Shown here piece by piece: positions 1-12,300 of a DNA stretch of 64,000 nucleotides. Below the pieces are notes generated by a model. The model was not told where the DNA came from. It saw nothing but the letters and a program-made list of their open reading frames with translations, and ran no database searches. This DNA is from Lepidurus packardi. Its lineage: Eukaryota > Arthropoda > Branchiopoda > Notostraca > Triopsidae. The stretch spans positions 4,407,001 to 4,471,000 of the forward strand of contig JAKZAN010000006.1 in the NCBI GenBank assembly GCA_023053545.1. The letters are read 5' to 3'. The position numbers were made by a program, and so were the translations under genes. Within the stretch, counting starts at the first letter, position 1; the number at the start of each line of letters is the position of its first letter.

Positions 1-219
1 AATAGGTATGATTTTTAACTTAAGCCCTCTTTCTTCGCCCTTTCCAAACCTGGTTACTTGCTCAGATCAAAAGTATAGACTCCGAACGAGCCAAAACACA
101 GGTTTTCGGGGCGAAAAATGAGGGTTATTGGGTCGGGTTTGACCCTATTTGCTTTTGAAAAGGTTGTGACTCGTTACAAACATGGCATTTCTTGATTCGG
201 TTGGAATTCTTGTACTTAG

Positions 220-373
220 TCGGTGGATGGTCGCCGGTAAAGCTGATCCTGAAATGCCCAAGCGAATGTACATCCATCCCGATAGTCCGTCAACGGGTGA
301 GCAATGGATGCAGAAAGTCGTCTCATTCCACAAACTCAAGCTCACCAACAACATCTCGGACAAACACGGCTTT
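220..373 (+). CDS. Tbx2/3 exon: mid T-box
   Basis: This internal exon starts after a TTAG acceptor at 218-219 with the last base of a split Ser codon. It ends at TTT before GTAAGT at 374. Its 51 complete codons run from [15 protein letters not shown] to [11 protein letters not shown], the central T-box. The phase-2 acceptor and phase-0 donor match the usual T-box exon layout. The ATG at 182 is intronic chance, not a gene start. Confidence 0.95.
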
Positions 374-3300
374 GTAAGTATCCCAAAATCTTTAATGTTC
401 TATATTTTCTCTTCGAATTCCGTTCTAGCAATGTTTCAGTACATCTCAACACCCGTTTTCCATGTCAAACAGTTGCGGATTCTAATTTTCAAACATTCAA
501 GCTCAAGACTCCCATCCTTTCCTCCAATTTAACGTTCAAACGTATAGAGTTGCATGACTGCCACACGAGGGTATTACTTTCTTATTGATTTTAATTACTT
601 TCTATTTTTTAAATTTTTTTTAGTTACCTTTCCCAATTACATAAGACAGGAGGGCATCAATATCCCACTTCTCTCTTTTTTCTTTTTTTAAGGCCAGAGT
701 AGAGACTTGCACATTGGAAAGGGTTAAAAAATAGTTTCAATGGGCGTAAATTAAGGAGGAATTTGGTTACCACAGGTAAGTTTCACCAAAGTATGTGTTG
801 GCAGTCATGTGTGGCAAGGCGCAGGCGTTATGGGTAAGGGGGGGGGGGGTGGTATGGGCCAAGAATAAGTAAAGGACTGTTTTTGAGCGAGTGAGAGAAC
901 GTTCCAACGTTGTCATTTGCATAGAAGGTAGTAATTAGGGGTTTTGTAACTTCCGGCTGCTCGGGTTTGTGTCTGCCAAGCTGGTTAACGAGTGCGAGCT
1001 CTACCTGAGGCTTCACACCCTTGCCCATAATAGCCTTGACGCTCCAAAGTGGCTTTTCTGCTGTATCTTTGAGACCTATATGCGTCTAGATACTGATACC
1101 TTGGAAAAACTTTTTCATTTTGCCCCTCAAACTTGGACATATTGGGCTGAGCTAGTTAAAAAGGGGATTCTATGGTGTGTGCGGAGTACCGTGTTCATCA
1201 GGGGGGTGGTATGTTAATGAATATGCATAAAAAGGAGAGAAAAAGTCCCAAGCCATGAATTTCCGGCCCTTGCTTCCATTGCATTGACTGCTGTTTGGTT
1301 GTTAAGCCTCATTTGCATAGCCTGTATTGGAAAAAGCACCCAAGAATCTAAAATAATAAAACCATTTTTTTTTAAACATGGAGAAATTAAGGGAGATGGA
1401 AGAATGGAAGCTTAAGTATGGAAGAAGAAGGAACGCTTGATTTTAAAAAAAATCTTTCGGTTGGCGGAACGAACACTAGACGAGACAGAAAACGGGCCAA
1501 TTTATGATCTTTTTCACCAAGAGATTAGCTTTGGGGAGTTACATGCTTATTATAATGTGATAGATATTCTCCTGTTGTCAATTGTAAAAAGGCAGAACAT
1601 CTGTAGTGCGTCCTTGTTATTGTTTTATTTGTATTTTCTTTTTGTTTTGCGGGGTAATAATATGAATACCGTTTTGCTAACTAATGTTTTACCCCTCTTT
1701 CCATGTCCTGTTATCGCGGCCTATTCGACATCCTGCTTTCCTGATCACACAGACGGAGGTAGGGACTTTTTTCGACCGTTTTTACTTGTCTACTTTTCTT
1801 ACACGTCTGAGCGTTTTCCGTATGGTAAGAGGGAATTATGGTAACACGAAGAACCAACAACAGGACACGAAGAATCAAACGTGATTGGGTACAGCTTTTG
1901 GCATTGTCGGATGGTTTCTTTCGAATCAGGTCTTGGATCTTGTGTTCACACTTTCTTCTTCTTCTGTGGGGAGTTTTGAAAGAGTTTAGGACTAAAACGC
2001 TATGACTGCGAAGATCCAAATAGCTATGCTTAAGTGAGGCTTAACTGCTGCAGCCATTCTTGCCCCCCCCCCCCCCCCACACACACACTACACCGAAACA
2101 TGCTGTAATTTGTAGCGTTTTTACATTCCAAACTCCAAGGTTCCTGGGCTGTTCTTCAATGAGGCACCAAAAGAAGACGCTAAAAAGAAAAAAAAAAGAA
2201 AAAATGTTGATCCTATGTATTTATCAGCCGCGAATCATGGAAAGGTCTTATCATCACGGAAGGCGGCCATGCAAAAGTGTGTTGTCAGACATAGAAGGCG
2301 AGTCTTTGGCTCCTGCCCCCCATGGAGTGGGCCGGAGCTTTGGGCTTGATCTAACTATTTGACTGCAGAGACGAGTGTTTAACTTATCCCTTGTCTTCTC
2401 GGCAGAGCCAGGCCGCAAATTAGCTAACCCCCGAGCGAACCATAAGAAACAGTTTTGGACATGGTCATGTTTTTTGAGACTTATTCAAAGGATTCTTCAA
2501 GATTCAGACGTTCTTCAAGTTTGCATAATTTCGCTTATTTTCGCTGGCCAAAGCGAAAAAAAACAAAAAACGCTTTAAAACCTTTAAAATGTAACACGTT
2601 TTTCGCATAATTTCGCTTATTTTCATCTACCAAAGAGGAAAAAGAAGATTAAAAGCTTTCAAAAGTAACACACGTTTGTTACAATGGAAGTCCAAAGATA
2701 GCTCGAAGGTTTAATGCGTTCTGGAGAGTGGTACCATGGTAATTAGGGCTGTTTCTCAAGGTGTTTTTGACGAACGAAAAACCAGCAAGGTTTCTTGGTG
2801 GCTTCAAACCTTTACACGTCACGTCGACGAGTTAATGTGTAAACCTTCCCCCGATAAAGAAAAGAAATAAGAAGCGTCGCGATTTTGGCTAAGGGAAGTG
2901 GGAATCTTGTAGAAAGACAATGGATACTTTGCATGTTGTGGTCGCTAATGATGTGTGTGTGTATGTTGTTATTAGATCCATAGAACTGCACTTCTACTAG
3001 CCAGGCTCAAATCAAACTGACCCATGTTTCGCACAAGAGTCAGGCCGGTCTCGTTCCGTTACATCGGCCTTACCTTGGCAATGCACAGCGACGCAACAGT
3101 GAATAGCGATCAGATCGCCTCTTTACCCTGAACTTGTAGAGCCATACCCCCATGTATACACATGGGTGTATGGCGCTATGTGTGTCTATAAACGTGTACC
3201 CCACGTTTCGCCGAAGAGCCAGGCAGGTCTCCGTAGCGCTACATTGGCCTTACCTTGCCAAGGCACAGCGACGCAACAATGATAGCCGATCAGATCGTCT

Positions 3301-6300
3301 GCCGTTACGCCGAACTTGTAGCGCAAAACCGGTCTGACCTTTGTTCGCTCTGAAGCTTTTTCGACTATTTTTTTTTACTATTATCGGCTAGTTTTCGACT
3401 ATTTTCCACTAGTTTTCGAGTATTTTCGGCGATCTTCAACTAGTTTCGACTATTTTTCGACTATTTTCGACTGATTTCGGCTATATTAGACTATCTTCGA
3501 CAAGTTTTCGACTATTTTGGACTAGTTTTCAGGTATTTTCGACAATTTTAGGGTATTTTCCACTAGTTTTCGAGTATGGTCGACTATCTTCGACAAGTTT
3601 TCGACTACTTGTCGCTTATTGTCGTCTAGTTTTTTACTAGTTTTCGACAATTTTCGAGTAATTTTCAATATTTTCGACATACTTCTATTGTATTCTGTGC
3701 CTATACCTAGGTATATGGCTCTATGCGTGTCTATAAACGTGTGTGGAGCCTTTTCCGCGTAGAAAAGGCAAAGTAAAGCAAAGCAGAACAGAACATTACA
3801 TTAGCCAATGCCATTCGACACCCAAGCGGCTTTAAGATACCACAGCTGATAGCCTTATTAACGGAAACCGTTTTGCGTTGAAGGGTCTTAACACAAGTGT
3901 CGTTAGAGAACGAAGAGAGAGAGAGAGAGGAAGGTCACACGCGGTTTCTTCTTCGGCTCGCATGCATGAAATTTCTTGTGCATGTGTGTGTTTCGAAGGC
4001 GAATTAGCCCCTCTGCGCTCTTTTAACACACTACATAACCTTCCCCCGTTCACAGTTGACGGAGCGTGAGTCTTGCCGGCAAACTACCCGCAAGAAGAGA
4101 TTGAGAGCGTCAGAACAGGAAAAGAAAAGAGAAGTAGCCTTGCGCTTTACCTGGAAAACATCATTCCTTTCGGGAGGAAAAGATGTCTTGGGGACCTTGC
4201 AGAAGCAAGGCGAAACCGGAGATGCTGTGTGTATGCGTCTCTTCTTATTGTCGTCGCCCGTTTGTCCCGGTTCTTCTTCTTCTCTTGTTTCCCCCCCATC
4301 TTTTGCGGGGTTCAGGTCAATTGTCATTGCCGGCACTTAATCCTGTTTGGGGGCCCAAAGAAAAAGGGGGGTGGGGTGGCCAAGTGCGGACTGTCGCCAC
4401 TGATGCTGTGCGTTTAGCTTTGATCAGCGGTGCGAACGCCGACACGACATTGGCCTATCCTACGATAGGCTAGACCAAGACACATACGTTGATCTTTCTA
4501 TAAAAATGTGGAGAAATGTGTCTGCCGCTACTCCCCCCTTCTTTCAAATATGTTGTGCCTGGAGTTTCCTAACAACTCTGAAACGATATCCCCCTGCCTG
4601 CCAATGTAAAGAAGAAGCAGGAGTAGACGAAGATACGAAGATGATGAAGAACGGATCCTATGAAGCGCACACGCTGCGGCCGCTGCTGTCAGCCACAAAT
4701 TTCACTGTTGGAGGATCCGTTTTCCCAACTCGGCGGAGCATTATCTTTCAACTCTGTGACACACGGTCACTTAGTTCGTTCGCTGAGCGTGCTGAGTGGG
4801 GACTAGAAGGTTGACGCAGATAACCCCTGATTGGATTCCAACATAGACTACATGCGTCATATGTGTTAAGGTTTACTTTAAAGTTCCAGAACCGAGCTTC
4901 GGATAAGCTTGGAATGAGCTCCGAGAATCGAGAGAGAGAAGGAGAAAGAGAGTCGAGAGTCTGAGAGAGCAGAGAGATCAGTTTCAGTCTGCAAGATGGC
5001 GGTGTGCTTTCACGTGTATATACCGCGGTACTTTAGCTTCTTATTTAAATTTGCCCAGGCTTGATCAAAAAGCTTCAAAAGGCTTGTGTTTCGCGGCTCT
5101 TCCTGTCGGCATCTTAAACTCCCCCTTTGGCCCTTGTATTCATAATAGGACGCGAACGCAGAGTCTCTCGCTCGTTCTTTCTCGAACTCTCCAACTCTTT
5201 ATACAGAGAGCCACCTTGGTAGATCGCCTACAAATAGTACCCAGCTACCCCCTTTGTATTGCTGCAATTGCGCGCACACACTTTGTCCGCTCCCCTGAAA
5301 ACGCCTTTCACATGCAAAAAAACAAAAAAACTGTCGGATTTTTTATCCCCCTACATACAGAGAGAGAGTTAGAGCAAAAATTCGTCGATTATTTTAATTT
5401 TTCCATTAGTTTTGTATTGTTTTCGGCTATCTTCGACTAGTTGCTGACTATTTTCGGCGATTTTTAGCTATCTTCGACTAGTTTCGGCTATTTTTAGCTA
5501 TCTTCGACTAGTTTCGGCTATTTTCCGCCTGTTTTCAGTTATATTTGACGAGTTTTAATCTTAGACAATTGGAAAAAAGGCAATTGAAAGCTAGCCGTTT
5601 AAGTAAGAGCTTGATCGACGGAGGTAGATTAGTTTAGTATGGGAAAAACAGTTCAAAAAGTTGGCTGGGGCCGAAAAGGAGGGTGCATGATGACGCCATG
5701 ATGAATGGTGTGCCACGGCAGCATGTCATTACAGCCTCAAGTTCAACAATTGAGACCTCCTCGCTTTCCTCGTTAGGCGTGGAACAGCTAATGGCAACAG
5801 GGGTTTCGGGTAAGGGGGAAAAGAGAGATCTATCCAAGAACCCCCCCCCCCCCTTCTTGGGTGGATCTTGTAAGTGGAGACTTGTTAGATATGTGTGTAT
5901 ATATGATCATCATCTAGCTACCCGGGCACGTGAAAAAGATACACAAGTCAAAAGGGAAAGAGGAGCAAGACGAAATACCCCATCACCCACCGCCCACCCA
6001 CCCATCCCAAAAGGCTGTTTTGGGGTCAAAACAAACACGCGAATACTTTCTCGGAGGTCTTCTTAGCAATTGTTAGACAGATTGTTCCAAGCCCTCGAGA
6101 ATCGTGATCGAGTTTTAGTTTGGATGATCCTATTTGAAGACGTGCATAAAAACTGCAAGTATTGGCGAATGTATTGGAAGAAAGAGGTGTAGAAAGAAGT
6201 GGACGTTATTGTTGGATTGAATTATTGGCAATTATTTGTCCAAAAAGTATCACCGGGGGAGGTCTCATTCTCAGGCCGGAGGAAGGAGAGTCTAGGCTCT

Positions 6301-9300
6301 TGTGATGTCATGACGAGAAGCACTTCGTGCTTCTCTCTCCCTCTCTCAATAAAAGCAGCACGGTTGTTTACATAACAGAGAGCAGCTTTTTAGACAGCTT
6401 CTGTCCTAATTTTCCTTTAGAAAAGACGTGAAAAGATGTGAAATGCAAACTCCTGGGAAGAAGGCCGCTTTTTATGGTAAAACGTGTCATGACTTTGCAT
6501 TGATTTGCATGGAGTCACTCGGCTTAAACCAGTAAAGGAAACTAAAAAAAAAAAAAAATCAAATTGATTTTTTTTTCTCTCTTTTTTTTCCTCTTAAGTA
6601 TGATTAATAAATAAAATGCCGGTTAGGTTAAATATTGAATTTGGATTTCTTTGAAGCAGCCACCGAAGGCTGTTTTCACCTTTTATCAACTGAAAAAAAA
6701 ACAACTAACTTACTTTTTTAACTTAGAAATTAAGGTAAAAAAAAAAGTGAAAAAGAAAAGTTTTAGGGGGGGGGGGGTTCATGTGTGTGGTCAGACTCGA
6801 TACGCGGTTTTGGTATACATATATCAGTGTTTAGGTATCCCATCCCCGCGATAGCCTCTAAAACTTGGAAGTCGTTTTGTCTTTTGTCTTTTGGGGTTTT
6901 GGTTTTCGTTCGATTTCGACTTTTGCGGGAGGGGCAGGAGGATGGGTGCTAAAAGCCAGGGCGCCTGTCTGTCGCCCATTGAGAAGGAGTGACCTGGCTT
7001 ATTGCAAAAACTTGGCTGTGTTATATACCCTCCGAAAGTTGGGGATAGGGGTCGGGTCGGGTCATCTTAGGTCGGGTCGCCCGCCACCCCCGGGAAAGTC
7101 CGGTCGGTCGCTTGACCCAACGCTGTCCGGCGAAAAAAAAGGAGGAAAGAAAGAGAGAGAGAGAGACGATAGAAAGGTCCCCAAGTGTGCGGCGCCACGA
7201 CCTGGCGCCCCTTGATTAGTCGTTTAATTGGTAAGGGTTTGAGCAAATATTTGGCGTCCTTTTCGTTCCTCCCCCCACCGCGGTGGGTCTGCTGTGGACT
7301 GTGTGTCTTTCTTTTTCCTTTTGCAATTTAACTTGTATAAGTCTTCTGCTTTGCCTTGTTTCGGGTGCTGCTTGAGCCACTTGAATCAAAAGCCTATTTT
7401 TTCCGAAGCTTTAAGGACGTTTTTAAGAGAGAAAGAGAGACTTGAATCTACACCGCCAAGTCCAAATCAAAAGAGCTGGGGGGTTTTCCCAAGACACAAG
7501 ACACACACTGGAAAGCATGCCCAATGACTTTTTGACATTTATCCTTTCTATTTATTGGGTAGTTTTGTCTACTTTTTTGCTGTTCTTTTAGCTCAGCGGT
7601 GGTAGTGTCACACTGTTGGGATGTCAGTGTCAGATTCTTAAAATGCGTTTTTTTAATCTTTTGAAGTCGAATGTGGGTTTCATTTTCTGTCATTTTGTGG
7701 CGTGAAAAGAAGGGAAAAACAGAAAAAACTTTAAAAAAAGCTTGTTAATGGCGTAATAGCGAATGTACGCAATGTGGAAACGTGCGAGAGCGAGGATGGA
7801 AAGATTAAAAGGAGAAAATCGTCTCATTTCAAAGTCGTTTTCGCATACGGGATTTCCCCTGCGTCGCAGTACAATGCTAATAAGTCGCTTGATTTAGACA
7901 CAGCTACTCTAAAAGGAAACTGTAATTCAAGAAAAAAGGAATCAAAGGAAAGAAGGGGGGGACGCCAAGCTTGGGTCAGTTATGGTAGCGAAGTAAAAGA
8001 GTATATGGAGTTAAAAGGGAAATAAGATGTTAACCTACACTTAAGCGAGGAGCTTTGGGTGAGTTGTCCATGTGTGGATGTGTGTGTGTTGTGTGTTAGC
8101 TGTCGGTAGTCGGAAGGGTAACAGCCCGAGCAAACGTTTGCTCCGTGTGCTAACAAAGCGCCTTGTGGACAAGTTCTTGTTGGTACACACTCGACTTGGC
8201 CCCGGCCATACGAGCCGCACAGCTTTTAATTTCCTGCCTTTTTTTCATTTTATTCTTATTTTATCCTTATTTTTACTGAATTTTATTCTTATTTTATCCT
8301 TATTTTTACTTATTTTATTCTTTTTTTTACTTAATTTTATTCTTATTTGTACTTGGTTTCATTTCTATTTTATTCTTATTTTTTTAAAAAATAAATATAA
8401 TATAGTGGATTTTATTTGTATTTTGGAGACTTGGCTGTCCCAATTCACACCCTTCCGAAGGAATATAGGTCGTGAAATTTGGCGCTGAAAATGGCCGATT
8501 TTTTTGGCGATTTTTTTTACTTCTTCTCTAAAAAGAGAGTGGTTTGAATTTTGTCAATAGAGTGTTGGGAGAAGGGAAAAAAGTAGAGTCATTTTCTCGT
8601 TGTGTTTTTTTTAATAAGTCGTCTCGAAGTCTCGAAGAATTGTACTTTTATTTCGTTTTTGTGGTGTTGCTCGTCCTGGCCACAGGTCCTGGCTCTAGGC
8701 AAGCTCATGAATCAAGCATCTTAGGCAACGACGGGAGAGGCGGTGTTGAGGAGGGGCAAAACCACAGGGTTAGGATAGCAGGGGCCAAAAGGGGACGGGA
8801 TGCTAACGATCGTAACGAGGGCGCCTATGCAAACGATGCCAACCCGAAGAAGAATTCTTCATCTTGTCTAGAGCGTAATCTATGAATGGCACCTTTTGGG
8901 GTAGACACTGACTTCCCAGTCGCCTTGAAAGGAATCGAAAAAAAAGGAGAAAAATGAGACAGTTGAGAGTGAAAAAAATTCAGAGTTGCCCCAAACGCAG
9001 TAGTTCCCCGCCCTGAAAAACGTTCTTGAACGATGGTTTGAGAATGATGGTTTCCGCTTTGGCACCCAATTTTCCCCCTATTGGGTGAAATTGAAATTGG
9101 CCATTTTCTTGGATTTTAGTTACTTATTAATTGCTAGAAAAAAGTTCATTTCCTTGAACTTTTCTTATATTTGTAATTTTTTTCCCGTCTTTCTTTTTTT
9201 TAGTCAATCAATAAGTCAATCGTAAGACTATATATAAGAATCGTAAATAAAAATCGTAAGGTTTGAATTGTTTAAAATTGGTTTAAATTTGGTTAAAATT

Positions 9301-12300
9301 GTTTTGGTACAAGATTTTTTTTTTTTATTTATCGACGAATTTCTTAGCAAATGCGTTCGTTTAGAATCTTGTTCATTTCGCCCAAAAGGCGGGCAAAATA
9401 AGGTATATATATAGAAAGAAAAGCTTCGAAAAAATGAGCTATCAAAAAAGTTTCTTATCGCTTCTATCCCAAGAACTTGGATTGAATCTGAAAGCGAGGA
9501 GAAAATACTGTAATACGAAAAACGTGTCGGCATATTCTTTCTGCTCATTGGCTATGCAAGGCAGACGTGGATAATGGTAGGGGCGCGACCAAGACATACG
9601 TTTCACGGCCGTGCATTGCTTCTGCACATCCCTTGCCATGCATATACCGATGCCCAACTTTTTTTTTTTTTTTTTTTTTTTTTCAAGCTTCCACTGTTTC
9701 TTTTAGTTTTAAAACGCATGTCCCTTAAAGGTTTTCCGAGCTCTTGGTTGTAGTAATTATTGCAATATTCAGAGACATTGGAAAAAAAAGAAAGGAAAAA
9801 GGACAAAAGTGCCGTAAAAACCCGTAGCCGGGGCTAATGTTAGAGGGCATTGTTGAAAAGGCCACAACAACTACGTGTTAGGAGGTGCAACTTGACCACC
9901 TCTTTCCCACGACGTTAAGTCTACTGACAGGCCTCATTTGAATATGCCTTATAGACGTCCAGTTAATTCCAGCCAACACTGAAAGTTAAAGGCAAAAAAT
10001 AAAATAAACTATCCCCCAAATCCTCGTTAACCACAGACCTATTTAGCTTATTTAAAAAAAAAAAAATCGACGGAATTTTTTTTTTCAACCTTCCAAGTTA
10101 CTCCAGACTTTCTAAAGCGCTAAAGCGGAGAGCAAGGGGGGGATAGGGGTTTTTGAAGTCTATAGCTAATAAAAACGGAATGTGTTTGCAAGTCAAACAC
10201 AACTCCACAGGAGGTTAAGGAGTTAAGGGTATAATGTCTTCACCCCCTTCAATTCAATCAAAAAGACTCTTTTTGGGACAGTTTCTTGGTCCAACTGGAA
10301 AAAGGTGGATGGGTCGCTCTCTACCTTATGCTATTATTTCCTCTAACCAGTATGCTTGAAAGGCTTGAAAGGTTCCTTGGACTGGTACTATACGTAGCCC
10401 AGGTACGGTAAAACAAGGTAAAATCAAATAAAAAAAAAAAAGAGGAAAAGTTTGGGGCAAGTAGCCCCTGTGTATGCATTGTGTGCACCCCCTCCAACCT
10501 CCCACTTTTTAAACGCCCGGTGCTTCCTCCTCTTCTTTTTCACCTATATGCCCATCCTCTCTTGGTCGCTGGCGCCAGACGACTCCGCCCATCTCGTTCA
10601 GGTTGAGAAACACCATCTTTTTTTAAGCAGTGTAGTGCAGCCCAAAGCAAAGCTGCTTTTTCTTTTTTTTTTCTTTGAGTTTTTTTCGGCAATTTTCTGG
10701 AACGTGGATGCGCAGGCTGCTCAAGAATGTTAAAAGATACATTCTTTTCTTTACATTCATCTTTGTTCTGCCTATTCAGCGGCTAATAATGAAAAACTTA
10801 GCCTTTCTTGGCGTCACAAAAGTTTGGATGTACTTTTAGGGTTTATTTGTATTTTATTTTATTTTTATTTTAAAGAAAAGTATACACACACGCCCTTTTC
10901 AAAAGCGTTTTTGTGTATTTATTGTGTTGGGGGAATGAAAAACAAAGTTTGTCTTCATTTATGAAGTCTGTTCCAACTTGTTGCCAAGAAAATGAGGTGT
11001 TAATGAGAAGAAGCTGTTGATTATATTGAGAGCCCCCTTGCTGCTTACCTTGAAGCCCATGGTGTCTTGATGGTCTGCTAGTTTTGATACCCAAGGTGCC
11101 AAGTTCATGCATATGAATCGAATTTTCTCTCTCTCTCACCACACTCTTTTATTTGCCCCGTTCAAGTCTTGATGGAAATAAGCTTGTATAAGCAAAACGG
11201 AACATAACACATATCAGAACCGCACACGCAACAAAGAAAGAGAGGCCCCTTGTGCCAATTATTGACGCGCCCTATCGTGGGTGGATTTCCCATATCTTTT
11301 TTTTTTCTTTTTTAAATTTGTTTTTTTTTGCTTTTCTTTTATTTTCTGTCAGGACTCGGTGTGTTTAGATTATGCCACCTCAACTGTTCCCCAAAGCACC
11401 ACCCAAAACCCTACTTAGCATGCTCGGAGGAAAAATGGCTCCTTCCAAAAAAATTATAATAAAATCAAAGATTATTTATTTTTTTAAGAGGCAAGAGAAT
11501 GCAAGGGAGGTCTCATACGTCAAACGGTGTAAATGAGACAGCCTTTTTCCACTGCAAAGGTTAAAAGGGAGTCCCTTTAACCCCCACTTAAAAAAAGAAG
11601 TGCTGCAAAGGAAGGTTCTTTTTTTTTTTAAAAAAAAAAAAAGAAGACATGATGATGTATTGGTGTATACGTACCTGTAGTACCTCTGATGCATAGATTA
11701 CTTGAGACACGATTTGCTCCTGGGCTCTTTCTTGTCGGGGGGGGGGGGGGGGAGCCCAACAGTTTGCTTATGGATAAGTTTTGGGGTTCTTGGGAAAATG
11801 GCTAAATTTTCCAGGTTTTTAGTGCCGGAATAACTCATGGTGTAAATGCCAGGTCCAGTTAATCATTGATTGCAGGGGTATAAGTATAGGAGGTACTTAA
11901 TTGAGTGTATTGGGATGTCAAAATTATTCCCAGGAATTCTTGGAGGCAAAGTGGGCGGAAACCTTTCCTTAAGGGCTATGTAACCTACCCCCCGCGCGAT
12001 AGATGATCATTACCTCCTTTTGCTGTAGCAACGCTGTACTCTGTAACTTTCCAACAAGATCGACTCAATTTTCATTTATTCCCTTTCATTTTCATTTCTT
12101 TTTAAAAAATTTTCTATTTTTAGAAAAAAAACCGCCTTTTTCGATTGATTTTTTTATCTAAAAACGAATATAAAACGAATGAAAATGAAACTAAGAAAAA
12201 TCGCTTCTTTTATGCGCATTTTTTTTTTGTTTGATTGGTATCATTTCCGTTGGTTGATTTGACGGTAAAGGAAGGGTTTCGATAAGGCAATTCAGGCGAA

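Noticed and set aside
182-532. Open frame starting ATG at 182
   Set aside because: Only 220-373 is coding; the ATG is in intron sequence before the TTAG acceptor, and the frame after 373 is intronic behind GTAAGT.
5683-6066. 127-residue frame crossing a C-run
   Set aside because: No family features; the frame depends on an unstable C13 tract that forms a hairpin loop.
6315-6335. 9-bp hairpin (GAGAAGCAC/GTGCTTCTC) followed by AATAAA at 6348
   Set aside because: Resembles a terminator or histone-type 3' end only superficially; no gene upstream on that strand.
7589-7650. tRNA-like A box (TAGCTCAGCGGTGG)
   Set aside because: No matching B box, T arm or acceptor stem follows at the right distance.
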